Source: Hymenobacter rubripertinctus (GTDB lineage: Bacteria; Bacteroidota; Bacteroidia; Cytophagales; Hymenobacteraceae). Taken from it: a stretch of 64,000 nt of DNA. A model generated the notes under the pieces. The model saw nothing but the letters and a program-made list of their open reading frames with translations, made no database searches and had not been told where the DNA came from. The translations under genes were made by a program, and so were the position numbers. Where the stretch lies: the NCBI RefSeq assembly GCF_003583925.1, contig NZ_QYCN01000002.1, forward strand, positions 76,957 through 140,956, given 5' to 3'. This document shows, in pieces, positions 1 through 8,349 of the stretch. Each line of letters opens with the position of its first letter. Position 1 is the first letter of the stretch.

Positions 1-31
1 CGCCGCCTAAAAACTAACTGGTTGAATTTCC

Positions 32-82
32 GCTAACTAAAAACGTCCTCCTGCGCTAAGCAGGAGGACGTTTTTAGTTAGC
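32..82. terminator. Bidirectional palindromic terminator
   Basis: A perfect 23-bp stem (32-54 with 60-82) has a 5-nt loop. The A-rich left flank becomes a T tract on either strand, so it can stop transcription in both directions. It lies just past the stop of the minus-strand DUF349 gene. A plus-strand gene could end at the TAA at 8-10, but too little is visible to call it. Confidence 0.8.
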
Positions 83-94
83 ATCCGGAGCCGC

Positions 95-2398
95 TTAGCT
101 GCGAACAGCGCGCAACTGACGCTTCAGGCCGTCGATGCGGGCTTCGGCTTCGTCGATGCGGCCCTGGTACTCCTCGCGGAGCTGGTTGGCATTCTTGGAA
201 CGGGCGAAGAACTCCAGGTTCGTTTTGAGCGTCGAAATATCGTTTTCCAGCTCATTGATTTCCCGGCGCAACGTCTGTTCCTTCTTGTAGAGTAGTTGCT
301 GCGAGTCGGGGGAAGCCTTTAGGCGCTCAACTTGCAGGCTGAACAGCAGGTCGGTGCGGTCGGCGTAGGAGAGGCCAGGTACCTGGGTGAGGTACTGGTC
401 CATGAGGGCCTGGAACCGTTCCTCGGCCTGGTGGCCGCCGTGTGCGGTGGTCCCGTCGAAGGCGCGCCACTCGGCTACCTGCTGGCGGAACCCTTCGAGC
501 GAGCCGGGCTGATCGGCGGAGAGGGTGGCTACGGTTTCGGTGACCTGGCTCAGGTGCTGGGTCTGCTCCTGGCTGAGCTGCTGGGACTTCTGCTCGCGCT
601 GGCGACCTTCCTCTTTCTTGCGGTCAAAGAAGGCGTCGCAGGCGGTGCGGAAGCGGTGCCAGACCTTGTCCGACTGCTTCTCGGGCACCCGGCCAATCAG
701 CTTCCAGTCCTTTTGCAGGCGGATAACGGTCTGGCGGGCCTCCTCCCAATCGGGACTTTGCAGGGCGGCCTCGGCTTGCTCGCAGAGGTCGATTTTGCGC
801 TTGAGGTTGGTACTTTTCTCCTCGTCGAGAGCCTTGAAGAACTGGTTCTTCTTCTGGAAAAAGCCCTTGTAGGCTCCCCAGAACTGCTTGTTCATCTGCT
901 CAGCCTTGTCGCGGGGCACGAGGCCGGCGGCGTCCCAGGCTTCCTTGAGCTTCTGGAGCTCGTCGGTTTTGGCGCGCCACTCGTTCACGCGCTCCGTCTC
1001 GAAGTCGCCGAAGGGCAGCAGTTGGGCCAACAACTCCGTTTTGCGCGTCAGGTTCGCGTTTTCCTGGCCCTGGCGGGCCGAGAGGAACTCCTGCTTGCGG
1101 GCATGCACCTGCTCGGAGGCCTGCAAAAACCGCTGCCAGAGCGTTTCGCGCTGCTCGTTGGGCACGGGGCCGATGTGCTTCCACTCCTCGTGGAGCTGGC
1201 GCAGCTCCTGCAGGGCCTTATTGATGCTGCTCTGCTGGGCCAGGGCCTCGGCCCGGACGATGAGGACCTCCTTGGCTTCCTGGTTGCGGCGACGGTCCAG
1301 CTCCTTCATCTCGAAGAAGAGGCCGCGGTTGTTGTAATAGATGTCGAGCAGGGCGTGGTAGCTGTTCCAGAGCTCCTGGGCGTCCTGCTGGGGCACGGGG
1401 CCGGTGGCCTTCCAGTCGTTTTGCAGGGCCTTGATGCGGGCCGAGCTGTCCTTGGTTTCGGCTGATTCCACCAGCTGGCGCAGCTGGGAGAGCAGGTATT
1501 GCTTGTGGGCCAGGTTCTTGCCGCGCTGCTCGTCCTCGGCTTTGGCGTCGCGGACCCGGGAGTCGCGGAATTCCTGGTAGGCTTTGGCCAGCTCGGCGTG
1601 GCCCTCGGGACCGGCGTAGGAGAATTCTTCCTCCGCGCCGCCGGCCTCCGTGAACTGCTGGCGGCTGCTGGTGCGCCCGGCTTTGGTGGCGGCATCGTAG
1701 CGGCGGTAGAAATCGGAAATGGACTTGCGGTTCTTGCGGGCCTGGGGGTGGCGCAGCAACTCCAGCAAATGGGCGGCCTGGGCGGGCAGGTCGAGGCTGT
1801 CGAAATCAACGGCCGGGGCGGCGGGCTGCCTGGCGGGCGCGGCCTCTGGGGCCGCGTCAGTAGTAGCGGCTTCATCGGAAGACGTATGCAGAGAACCCAC
1901 GGTGGGCGCGTTTTCCAGGGCCTCGGCCACGGTTTCGGTGGGCGCTACTTCTATAACCGGCGTTACGTGCGGGGCTTCGGCCTCCGGCGGCTCGGGAGCG
2001 GCGGCGGGCTGCACTGCAGGGGCCGCTTCAATTTCGCCATGGGGAATGGTGTCGTAGTGGGCCATGGCCCGGGCTTCGCCGGCTGAATGCACTTCAGGCG
2101 CGGCCGGGTTCTCGGGCAGATGAGTGGCCGATTCCATCAGGGCATTGGCTTCGGTCGAGCCAGACTCGGGCGTGGTTGCTTCGGTGGTTTCAGCGTCCGG
2201 CTCGGCCGTGCCGGCCCCGGCGGGCTGGTTGGCGGGTAGGGGCGGGGTGCCCTGGCCAGGGCGCTCGGTCACGTCATCGGCGGTCGGGGCGGCCGGGCGG
2301 GCACTGAGTTCGGCCAGGCGGCGCTCCAGAATCTGCTGGGGCGACTCCGCCGGGGCGTTGGAATCCGTGGCGTTGGGGGTCGGTTGGTCGGGTTGCAT
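95..2398 (-). CDS. DUF349 domain-containing protein
   Basis: This 767-residue protein has a low-complexity Ala/Pro/Glu-rich first 195 residues, then a long charged helical region with several DUF349-type repeats of the pattern W...G.VP....LW..F, visible about every 70-80 residues from about 300 to 600. A coiled coil occupies the last 60 residues. DUF349 proteins are widespread in Bacteroidota and their function is not established; a role in nucleic-acid or ribosome binding is only a guess. yqgE lies 48 bp upstream on the same strand, so the two are probably co-transcribed and end at the palindrome at 32-82. Confidence 0.88.
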   Translation of the reverse strand: MQPDQPTPNATDSNAPAESPQQILERRLAELSARPAAPTADDVTERPGQGTPPLPANQPAGAGTAEPDAETTEATTPESGSTEANALMESATHLPENPAAPEVHSAGEARAMAHYDTIPHGEIEAAPAVQPAAAPEPPEAEAPHVTPVIEVAPTETVAEALENAPTVGSLHTSSDEAATTDAAPEAAPARQPAAPAVDFDSLDLPAQAAHLLELLRHPQARKNRKSISDFYRRYDAATKAGRTSSRQQFTEAGGAEEEFSYAGPEGHAELAKAYQEFRDSRVRDAKAEDEQRGKNLAHKQYLLSQLRQLVESAETKDSSARIKALQNDWKATGPVPQQDAQELWNSYHALLDIYYNNRGLFFEMKELDRRRNQEAKEVLIVRAEALAQQSSINKALQELRQLHEEWKHIGPVPNEQRETLWQRFLQASEQVHARKQEFLSARQGQENANLTRKTELLAQLLPFGDFETERVNEWRAKTDELQKLKEAWDAAGLVPRDKAEQMNKQFWGAYKGFFQKKNQFFKALDEEKSTNLKRKIDLCEQAEAALQSPDWEEARQTVIRLQKDWKLIGRVPEKQSDKVWHRFRTACDAFFDRKKEEGRQREQKSQQLSQEQTQHLSQVTETVATLSADQPGSLEGFRQQVAEWRAFDGTTAHGGHQAEERFQALMDQYLTQVPGLSYADRTDLLFSLQVERLKASPDSQQLLYKKEQTLRREINELENDISTLKTNLEFFARSKNANQLREEYQGRIDEAEARIDGLKRQLRAVRS

Positions 2399-2446
2399 AC
2401 GAATCAGAAAGGAAGACCCCGCGGCGGCGGGGTACTGGATGAGGCG

Positions 2447-3013
2447 TTAGTTCAGGCGCGGGTCGGTGGGGTAGTTGGACAACATCCGGTAGCGGCCGCC
2501 CTTTTCCCGCAGGATGGCCTGCCAGAAGGCATCGGTAGTCAAAGTAAACACTTTCGCGGCAGCATTGGGGTGTACAATCCAGACATTTTCCCGCACTTCC
2601 TGCGCCAACTGGCCCGTTGTCCAGCCCGAATAGCCCACGTACAGGCGCACCTGATCGGGGGAAAGCTGGCCCTGAAGCAGTTGCTCCAGCAGCCGGCCGA
2701 AGTCGCCGCCCCAGGCCACCGAGTCGCCCAGCGCCACGGCCTGGGGCAGGTCGGGGAGCTGGTGCAGGAAGTGGAGCGTGTCGGGCTGCACGGGGCCGCC
2801 AATGCCCAGGGGCGTGGCCGCCGCGGGCAGGGCCGCGCCGCCGGGCAGTTCCAGCACGTCGCTGAGCTGGAGGTTGGCGGGGCGGTTGAGCACCAGGCCA
2901 AACGAGCCTTTCTGCTCCGAATGCGCGCAGAGCAGCACTACGGTGCGCTCAAAGTTGGGGTCGTTGAGAAAGGGCTGGGAAATGAGCAGACTACCAGGAC
3001 GAAGACGCGGCAT
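2447..3013 (-). CDS. YqgE/AlgH family protein
   Basis: The 188-residue product matches the UPF0301 (YqgE/AlgH) family in length and features: the opening G.LL.S.P.L.D.NF.RTVVLLC, the GLVLNRP segment near residue 40, the GGPVQ segment and the YVGYSGW motif near 125. The family is soluble and of uncertain function; AlgH was first reported as an alginate regulator in Pseudomonas. It heads a likely two-gene unit with the DUF349 gene and is divergent from pdxH. Confidence 0.9.
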   Translation of the reverse strand: MPRLRPGSLLISQPFLNDPNFERTVVLLCAHSEQKGSFGLVLNRPANLQLSDVLELPGGAALPAAATPLGIGGPVQPDTLHFLHQLPDLPQAVALGDSVAWGGDFGRLLEQLLQGQLSPDQVRLYVGYSGWTTGQLAQEVRENVWIVHPNAAAKVFTLTTDAFWQAILREKGGRYRMLSNYPTDPRLN

Positions 3014-3154
3014 GGGTCAGGCGGGTTTTGGTGAGCGAAGCCCCGCCCGGCCCGCCCGGGGGAGCAGCAAGGTCGGAAAAGATTCGGATTGACTTCGTTG
3101 CCTTTGCCTACGTTGGCCAGGGGGGGGCGGGTTCCCGGGCCGCCCGCATTGTGC

Positions 3155-3162
3155 TACCTTTG
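3155..3162 (+). promoter_or_regulatory. Bacteroidota -7 element, pdxH promoter
   Basis: TACCTTTG matches the Bacteroidota -7 consensus TAnnTTTG on the plus strand. It implies a 5' leader of about 165 nt before pdxH that contains the 13-bp tandem repeats. I see no clear -33 TTTG at the right distance. Confidence 0.5.
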
Positions 3163-3198
3163 GCGGCCCGGAGCTACCAGCGCAAAGCCGGCAGTTGG

Positions 3199-3273
3199 CT
3201 GAACATGCTGCCTGAACATGCTGCCTGAACATGCTGCCTGAACATGCTGCCTGAACATGCTGCCTGAACATGC
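3199..3273 (+). repeat. 13-bp tandem repeat in the pdxH leader
   Basis: Five identical copies of CTGAACATGCTGC (3199-3263) plus a 10-bp partial copy (3264-3273). The run lies in the 320-bp gap between yqgE and pdxH, downstream of the predicted -7 element, so it would be transcribed. Perfect identity suggests recent slippage and possible copy-number variation between strains. Further on (3280-3315) there is a degenerate run with roughly 7-bp periodicity. Confidence 0.95.
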
Positions 3274-3333
3274 GTGCGACTTGCGGCTTGTAGCTGAAAG
3301 CCTGTAGCTCCTTGATTAAGCTTCCTTCCGACC

Positions 3334-3984
3334 ATGAACGACCAGCAACTGGCCGATTTGCGCCAGACCTACTCCCAGCGCACGCTCACCGAAGCCGACG
3401 TGCTGCCCGATCCGGTGGCCCAGTTCCGGCGCTGGCTCGATGAGGCCCTCGCCGCCCGCCTCGACGAGCCCACGGCCATGACCCTGGCCACCGTGGACCA
3501 GGCCGGGCAGCCCGCCGCCCGCATTGTGCTGCTCAAAGGCCTGCCCCACAACGAAGGCTTCCTGTTTTTTACGAATTACGACTCGCGCAAGGGCCGGGAG
3601 CTGGCCACCAGTCCGCTGGCGGCGCTCACCTTTTTCTGGCCGGGCCTGGAGCGGCAGGTGCGCGTGGAGGGCCGGGTAGAAAAAGTGCCGGAGTCGGATT
3701 CCACCACCTATTTCCAGAGCCGCCCCCGCAGCAGCCAGATCGGGGCCTGGGCCTCGCCCCAGAGCCAGCCCATTGCCAGCCGCGACTACCTGGAGCAGCG
3801 CGAGCAGCAGGTGGCCGCCCGTTTTGCGGACCAGCAGCCCCTGCCGCGGCCCGAGTTCTGGGGCGGCTACCTGCTGCGCCCCCACCGGGTGGAGTTCTGG
3901 CAGGGCCGCCCTTCGCGCCTCCACGACCGGATTGTGTACGAGCACACCGGGGCCGCCTGGAACCGCCACCGCCTGGCTCCCTAG
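3334..3984 (+). CDS. pdxH: Pyridoxamine 5'-phosphate oxidase
   Basis: The 216-residue flavoprotein oxidises pyridoxine or pyridoxamine 5'-phosphate to pyridoxal 5'-phosphate. Features include [20 protein letters not shown] (FMN-binding strand), [13 protein letters not shown], the [20 protein letters not shown] core, [13 protein letters not shown], and the C-terminal [24 protein letters not shown] signature of PdxH. Length matches the family. The ATG follows a leader with 13-bp tandem repeats. It stands alone between yqgE (divergent) and a DUF1015 gene. Confidence 0.96.
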   Translation: MNDQQLADLRQTYSQRTLTEADVLPDPVAQFRRWLDEALAARLDEPTAMTLATVDQAGQPAARIVLLKGLPHNEGFLFFTNYDSRKGRELATSPLAALTFFWPGLERQVRVEGRVEKVPESDSTTYFQSRPRSSQIGAWASPQSQPIASRDYLEQREQQVAARFADQQPLPRPEFWGGYLLRPHRVEFWQGRPSRLHDRIVYEHTGAAWNRHRLAP

Positions 3985-4136
3985 CGCTGCGCGCAATTAG
4001 AAAGTAAAAGGGAAACATATGGAAAGCCCGTCTACCTGTTTGGGGGTAGAAAAATTTACGAGTCGGTTTTATGGTGAGTCAGACCAGTGCAGAATTTTTA
4101 ATTTTTCACGTTTAAATTTTAACTCCTTTTCTCCTC

Positions 4137-5459
4137 TTGGCCGAAATTCAACCTCTGCGGGGCTGGCGGTATAGCCCCGAGCTTAGCCAGCGGATTGACC
4201 AGTACGTGTCGCCGCTTTTCGATGTGGTGTCGCCCCGGCAACGGGAGGCCCTCTACCAGAACCCGCTCAACAGTATCCACCTCTCGGTGCCCCGGGGCGA
4301 GGACCCGGCCGGCGCGGCGCTGGCCCGCCTGCAACAGTGGCAGCAGCAGGGCATCCTGCGCCAGGACGAGTTGCCGGGCATCTACGCCTACTACCAGTAT
4401 TTCCGGTTGCCCGGCAGCGCCCGCGAATACTGCCGCAAGGGCTTTATGTGCCACATCCGGGCTTCCGACTGGGCCGAGAACGTGGTGCTGCGCCACGAAA
4501 ACACGCTGCCCGCCGCCGTCAACGACCGGGCCGAGCTGCTGGCCCGCACCGAGTTTGAAAGCAGCGCCACCCACGGCCTCTACCGCGACGATACCTTCGA
4601 GCTGGAGCGCTACCTCGATGAGGCCATGCTGAACCCGCTCTACGAAACGGCGGAGGACTACCAGGGGGCCCGCGACGTGCTGGCCGTGATTCAGGATGCG
4701 CGCGTGATCCGGCGGTTTCAGCAGGTGCTGGCGGGGCGGGAAGTGATTCTGGCCGACGGCCACCACCGCTACGAGGGCTCGTTGGCGTATCGGCAGGCCC
4801 GCCGGGCGGCGGCCGGGACGGCCTACACGGGCCAGGAAGCCTGGAACTACCACCTGATGTACCTGACCAACGCCGCCGCCGACGACCTGCGGATTCTGCC
4901 CACCCACCGCCTGCTGCTGGAACTGCCCGGCATCGGTGGGCCGGCCGAGCTGCTGGCCCGGCTGGCCCCGTACTTCACGGTGCTGCCGCTGGAGGACCCC
5001 TACGGCCTGCCCGAACGCATTGCCGGCAAACCCTGGGCTTTCGGGCTGTACCTGGGCGAAGGGGAGGTGTACAAAATCCGCCTCCGGCCCGAAGTGCACA
5101 CCCAACTCGACTGGCTGACGACGCCCGAGGTGAAGGCCCTCGACCTGACGGTGCTGCACTACTTCGTGCTGGAGCGGGTGCTGGGCGTTGCGGGTCCCGA
5201 GGCCCAGCGCCAGTGGCCCGGCGTGGCCTACGTGCGCAACTTCCCCGAGTGCCTGACGCGCGTGGACCGGGGCGAGGCCCGAGCGGCCTTCATCACCAAC
5301 GAGGTGAGTATGGCCGAGGTGGAGCGCGTGTGCCATTCGGGGGCCGTGATGCCGCCCAAGTCCACGTTCTTCTACCCCAAAACCATCGGCGGGTTCCTGT
5401 TTGCCAGCATCAGCGAGGCCGAAACCACGGCCCCGTTCTCCTCCGTTTTTCACTCCTAA
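4137..5459 (+). CDS. DUF1015 family protein (TTG start)
   Basis: This 440-residue protein matches the DUF1015 family: the AEIQPLRGWRY opening, the ILADGHHRYEGSLAYR motif near residue 210, and the AAFITNEVSM and MPPKSTFFYPKT motifs near the C-terminus. The family is often near serine-metabolism genes, but its function is unproven. The start is a TTG, chosen because the family begins exactly at this AEI.P..G..Y segment and no in-frame ATG lies upstream. The gap before it is AT-rich with a 7-bp rhythm (about 4092-4128). maf follows 56 bp downstream on the same strand. Confidence 0.87.
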   Translation: MAEIQPLRGWRYSPELSQRIDQYVSPLFDVVSPRQREALYQNPLNSIHLSVPRGEDPAGAALARLQQWQQQGILRQDELPGIYAYYQYFRLPGSAREYCRKGFMCHIRASDWAENVVLRHENTLPAAVNDRAELLARTEFESSATHGLYRDDTFELERYLDEAMLNPLYETAEDYQGARDVLAVIQDARVIRRFQQVLAGREVILADGHHRYEGSLAYRQARRAAAGTAYTGQEAWNYHLMYLTNAAADDLRILPTHRLLLELPGIGGPAELLARLAPYFTVLPLEDPYGLPERIAGKPWAFGLYLGEGEVYKIRLRPEVHTQLDWLTTPEVKALDLTVLHYFVLERVLGVAGPEAQRQWPGVAYVRNFPECLTRVDRGEARAAFITNEVSMAEVERVCHSGAVMPPKSTFFYPKTIGGFLFASISEAETTAPFSSVFHS

Positions 5460-5515
5460 CCCCGGCATCGGCCCGGCGCGTTGCGCGCGCGGCCGGCCGG
5501 CCGGCTTTTTTGCCT

Positions 5516-6118
5516 ATGACCCCAACGAATGCGGCCGGCCGGCCCCGGCTGGTACTCGCCTCCGGCTCGCCCCGCCGCCACCAGTTGCTCACCGACCTGG
5601 GCCTGCGCTACGAAGTGCGCCTGCGCGAGGTGGACGAATCCTTCCCCGCCCGCCTGCGCCGGGCCGAAGTAGCCGAGTACCTGGCCGCCCACAAAGCGGC
5701 CGCCTACGCCCCCGACCTAGCCGCCGATGAGCTAGTGCTCACCGCCGATACCATCGTGTGCCTCGACGAGGACGTGCTCAACAAGCCCGCCGACGAAGCG
5801 GAAGCCGTGGCCATGCTCCAACGCCTGCAGGGCCGTGCCCACGAGGTGTACACCGGCGTGTGCCTGCGCCACGCCGATGGCCGCCAGGTGGTGTTCTCCG
5901 ACGTGACCCGGGTGCACTTCCGGGCGCTTTCCACCGCCGAAATCGAGCATTACGTCCGCCAGTACCAGCCCCTCGACAAAGCCGGGGCCTACGGCGCTCA
6001 GGACTGGATCGGGATGGTGGCCGTAACGCGCTTGGAAGGCTCCTACTTCAACGTGATGGGCCTGCCCGTGCACCGCGTCTGGGAAGAGTTGGCCAAACTG
6101 GGCGCGGTAGGCGTGTAG
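5516..6118 (+). CDS. maf: Maf family nucleotide pyrophosphatase
   Basis: The 200-residue protein starts at the ATG opening MTPTNAAG. It shows LVLASGSPRRHQLL (family signature), the LTADTIVCLDEDVLNKP segment with the catalytic Asp, LQGRAHEVYTGVCL, and YGAQDWIG. Maf proteins hydrolyse non-canonical or modified nucleoside triphosphates to monophosphates. The frame stays open upstream of 5516 but overlaps the DUF1015 gene and has no family similarity, so I reject the longer start. The gap contains a GGCCGGCC-rich dyad followed by T6. Confidence 0.93.
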   Translation: MTPTNAAGRPRLVLASGSPRRHQLLTDLGLRYEVRLREVDESFPARLRRAEVAEYLAAHKAAAYAPDLAADELVLTADTIVCLDEDVLNKPADEAEAVAMLQRLQGRAHEVYTGVCLRHADGRQVVFSDVTRVHFRALSTAEIEHYVRQYQPLDKAGAYGAQDWIGMVAVTRLEGSYFNVMGLPVHRVWEELAKLGAVGV

Positions 6119-6130
6119 TTCGCCAGAGGC

Positions 6131-6191
6131 CAGTCAGTAAAAACAACGTCATTCCGGGCAGTGCCCGGAATGACGTTGTTTTTACTGACTG
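6131..6191. terminator. Bidirectional terminator, 30-bp perfect stem
   Basis: The 30-nt arms 6131-6160 and 6162-6191 are perfect reverse complements around one central base. Runs of A5 and T5 in the arms allow termination on both strands. It separates the convergent maf and DUF4259 genes. The inner part contains GTCATTCCGG, resembling the GTCATTCCGA element at 46271-46367. Confidence 0.85.
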
Positions 6192-6210
6192 ATTTTCTTG
6201 TGGAGGCCGT

Positions 6211-6612
6211 TTACTGGGCCTCGAGGCGGCGCAGCAGGTCCTGCTGCACGGCCTGCCACTGGGGCAGCTGGCCCGAGGTCTGCCACAGTTCCTGAAGCTC
6301 CGACTTGGCGGATTGCGCCAGCGCGGCGCGCACGGCCCGGCGGGCCAGGTCGGTGAGTTCGTCATCATCGCTCACGTCCAACTCGTCGGTGAGGGCTAGC
6401 TGGTCGGCGGGAAAATCGGGGGCCGGGCTGCCCAGCCACGCCGCCACAATTTCGGCGGCGATCAGGGCCACGGCAGCGGCATCCCGCTCCAGGTAGTTTT
6501 CCTCCTCGGCAGCCGTTATCAGGGCTTCCAACAGCTGTACTTCGCTGGGGTCATCGGCAAAGTCGGCCAGGAAATCCGCCGCGTCATCGTTATCAAAGTT
6601 GTACAAAGCCAT
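6211..6612 (-). CDS. DUF4259 domain-containing protein
   Basis: This 133-residue acidic protein has the DUF4259 hallmark near the N-terminus (FDNDDAADFLADF), followed by helices rich in Ala, Glu and Asp (AAVALIAAEIVAAWLG). Function is unknown; family members are small cytosolic proteins. The minus-strand -7 element TACCTTTG at 6675-6682 lies about 65 bp upstream. It converges on maf across the palindromic terminator. Confidence 0.85.
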   Translation of the reverse strand: MALYNFDNDDAADFLADFADDPSEVQLLEALITAAEEENYLERDAAAVALIAAEIVAAWLGSPAPDFPADQLALTDELDVSDDDELTDLARRAVRAALAQSAKSELQELWQTSGQLPQWQAVQQDLLRRLEAQ

Positions 6613-6674
6613 CTACGGGTTCGGGGTTGGGGGAGTCAGGAAGGGCAGATCGGATAGAAACGAATCCGGAAAAC

Positions 6675-6682
6675 CAAAGGTA
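6675..6682 (-). promoter_or_regulatory. -7 element for the DUF4259 gene
   Basis: TACCTTTG on the minus strand (CAAAGGTA on plus) fits TAnnTTTG. It would give a leader of about 55 nt before the start at 6612. Confidence 0.45.
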
Positions 6683-6722
6683 GTGGTTCCCGCTTTCCTG
6701 GTCCTGCTGCCGTACTTGCTCC

Positions 6723-7373
6723 CTACTCACTCAGCGGCAGCTCCGGTAGCGGCTGGTGGGGGCGGGCGTAGCCGTAGCGGGCCACGGGCCGGGCTTCGTA
6801 GTACGTATCGAGGCCGCTCAGGGCCACGGTGCCGGCGGCGGTGAGGTCGAGCGAGCCATCGGTGCGCAGCACGCCGGACGCATCGGGCAGGTACAGATGC
6901 GCCACCTGCCCGATGAGCAGCACCGTGCCGTTGGCCTCAATGGGCACTTGCTGCACCAGCTGCAACCCGATTTTTAGCCGGCTCTCCCGCACGTAAGGGG
7001 CCGGGAAGTCATCAAGGTACTGCTCCGTCAGGCCGGTGGCCGCAAACTCAGAAACCTCCCGGGGGAAATTGGCGGAGGTGAGGTGGGCGGCGCGGGCGAT
7101 GCCGGCGTGCACGTGGTTGAGGGTGTAGGTGCCGCCGGCCCGGATGTTGTCGTAGGAGTGGCGCTCCACCGAGGGCGGCCGCATCACCAGGCCCAGCAGG
7201 GGCGGGTTGGAACCCAGGTGCACCACCGAGCTGATAACGGCCAGGTTGCTCTGTCCGGCGGCCCCCACGGTGCCCAGCAGATTAACCGGCTTGAAGCCCG
7301 TAATGGCGTTGATGAGGTTGAGCCGGTACACCTTCCCGAATTGGCGGATGTCGTCGGCGGTAAAATGAGGCAT
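6723..7373 (-). CDS. Flavin reductase family protein (FMN-binding split barrel)
   Basis: The 216-residue protein has features of the flavin-reductase-like domain: NLINAITGFKPVNLLGT, SNLAVISSVVHLGSNPPLLGLVMRP, and DTYYEARPVARYGYARP near the C-terminus. Members bind FMN and reduce flavin with NAD(P)H or act as flavin-dependent oxidoreductases; the substrate cannot be read here. I place the start at the ATG of MPHFTADD. The 34 extra upstream codons lack family similarity and reach into the gap. Confidence 0.85.
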   Translation of the reverse strand: MPHFTADDIRQFGKVYRLNLINAITGFKPVNLLGTVGAAGQSNLAVISSVVHLGSNPPLLGLVMRPPSVERHSYDNIRAGGTYTLNHVHAGIARAAHLTSANFPREVSEFAATGLTEQYLDDFPAPYVRESRLKIGLQLVQQVPIEANGTVLLIGQVAHLYLPDASGVLRTDGSLDLTAAGTVALSGLDTYYEARPVARYGYARPHQPLPELPLSE

Positions 7374-7474
7374 AGCGGCGGGTGGCGTGAAAAGATGGGG
7401 GAGATTAACCACCACCGGCCACGAAAGGTTATCTCTGCATGATTTCGCCGGCGCGATTAATAAAACATAAATCA

Positions 7475-7550
7475 CTTCGCTAATTACCCCAAAAGGCTCC
7501 GCCGCTCTAATTAAATTAAAGCGGCGGAGCCTTTTGGATAATTAGCGAAG
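7475..7550. terminator. Long interrupted palindrome terminator
   Basis: An outer stem (CTTCGCTAATTA with TAATTAGCGAAG) and a perfect inner 18-bp stem (CCAAAAGGCTCCGCCGCT with its complement) enclose an AT-rich loop. It follows the stop of the minus-strand fasciclin gene at 7557. Confidence 0.8.
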
Positions 7551-7556
7551 TCCGTA

Positions 7557-8129
7557 TTACGGCATCAATACGCTGTCGATTACATGAATTACGCCGTTGC
7601 TCTGCATCACGTCGTAAGTCGAAATAGTGGATACGTTGCCCTTCTCATCTTTGAGAACAACATTCTTGGGGCCGTTCATCATGGCCTTCAGCGTACCCCC
7701 GCTCACGGTTTTGAGCGTTGCGGTGCCTTTGCCGGCCTTGATGGCGGCCATAATCTTATCGGCCGTCATGTTGCCGGCCACCACGTGGTAGGTCAGGATT
7801 TTGGTGAGCGTGGCTTTGTTTTCGGGCTTGACCAGCGTTTCCACGGTGCCGGCAGGTAGCTTGGCAAAGGCCGCGTCGGTGGGAGCAAATACCGTGAAAG
7901 GGCCTTTGCTTTGCAGAGTTTCAACCAGGCCGGCGGCTTTCACGGCCGCTACCAGGGTTTTGTGGTCCTTGGAGTTGACCGCGTTTTCGACGATGTTCTT
8001 GTTGGGGTACATGGCCTCGCCGCCCACCATTACGGTATTGGGTGCCATCTTGGCCTGGGCCGAAGCGGTAGAAGCGGAAGCGGCACCGAGCAGGGCCACG
8101 AAAGTGAGGGAAAACAGGTGCTTTTTCAT
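7557..8129 (-). CDS. Secreted fasciclin (FAS1) domain protein
   Basis: The 190-residue protein has a signal peptide ([20 protein letters not shown], cleavage near ASAQA at residue 25). One FAS1 domain fills the rest: [35 protein letters not shown], then [12 protein letters not shown] (H box) and the terminal [17 protein letters not shown]1 domains mediate adhesion or matrix interaction; in Bacteroidota single-domain forms are exported with unknown ligand. It is monocistronic with its own terminator. Confidence 0.95.
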   Translation of the reverse strand: MKKHLFSLTFVALLGAASASTASAQAKMAPNTVMVGGEAMYPNKNIVENAVNSKDHKTLVAAVKAAGLVETLQSKGPFTVFAPTDAAFAKLPAGTVETLVKPENKATLTKILTYHVVAGNMTADKIMAAIKAGKGTATLKTVSGGTLKAMMNGPKNVVLKDEKGNVSTISTYDVMQSNGVIHVIDSVLMP

Positions 8130-8349
8130 CGGAAATAGAAGGGAGTTGAAGGAAAGTCAGGAACTTATTTGCCCTCACTTACGCCACCATATTCCCCTCC
8201 GGATTCACCCCTGCCTGAAAATAATTCTGCGCCTCATGCAATAGCGGAGTTAATAAATTGACCCAGCGGGTTTTTAGGATAAAAAAGCAGGTTGCCCGTT
8301 GGTGATAAAGCCGGTGGTCATGCGGGATAAAAGCTGAATTTATTTGCCC

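Noticed and set aside
1..10. Tail of a plus-strand gene ending at TAA 8-10.
   Set aside because: Only three codons are visible, which is too little to support a feature.
3017..3271. Minus-strand frame with repeated residues (FRQHVQAACSG) over the 13-bp tandem repeats.
   Set aside because: The translation only mirrors the DNA repeat, with no start context or family.
4119..5468. Long minus-strand open frame opposite the DUF1015 gene.
   Set aside because: Antisense shadow; no family features, whereas the plus strand carries all DUF1015 motifs.
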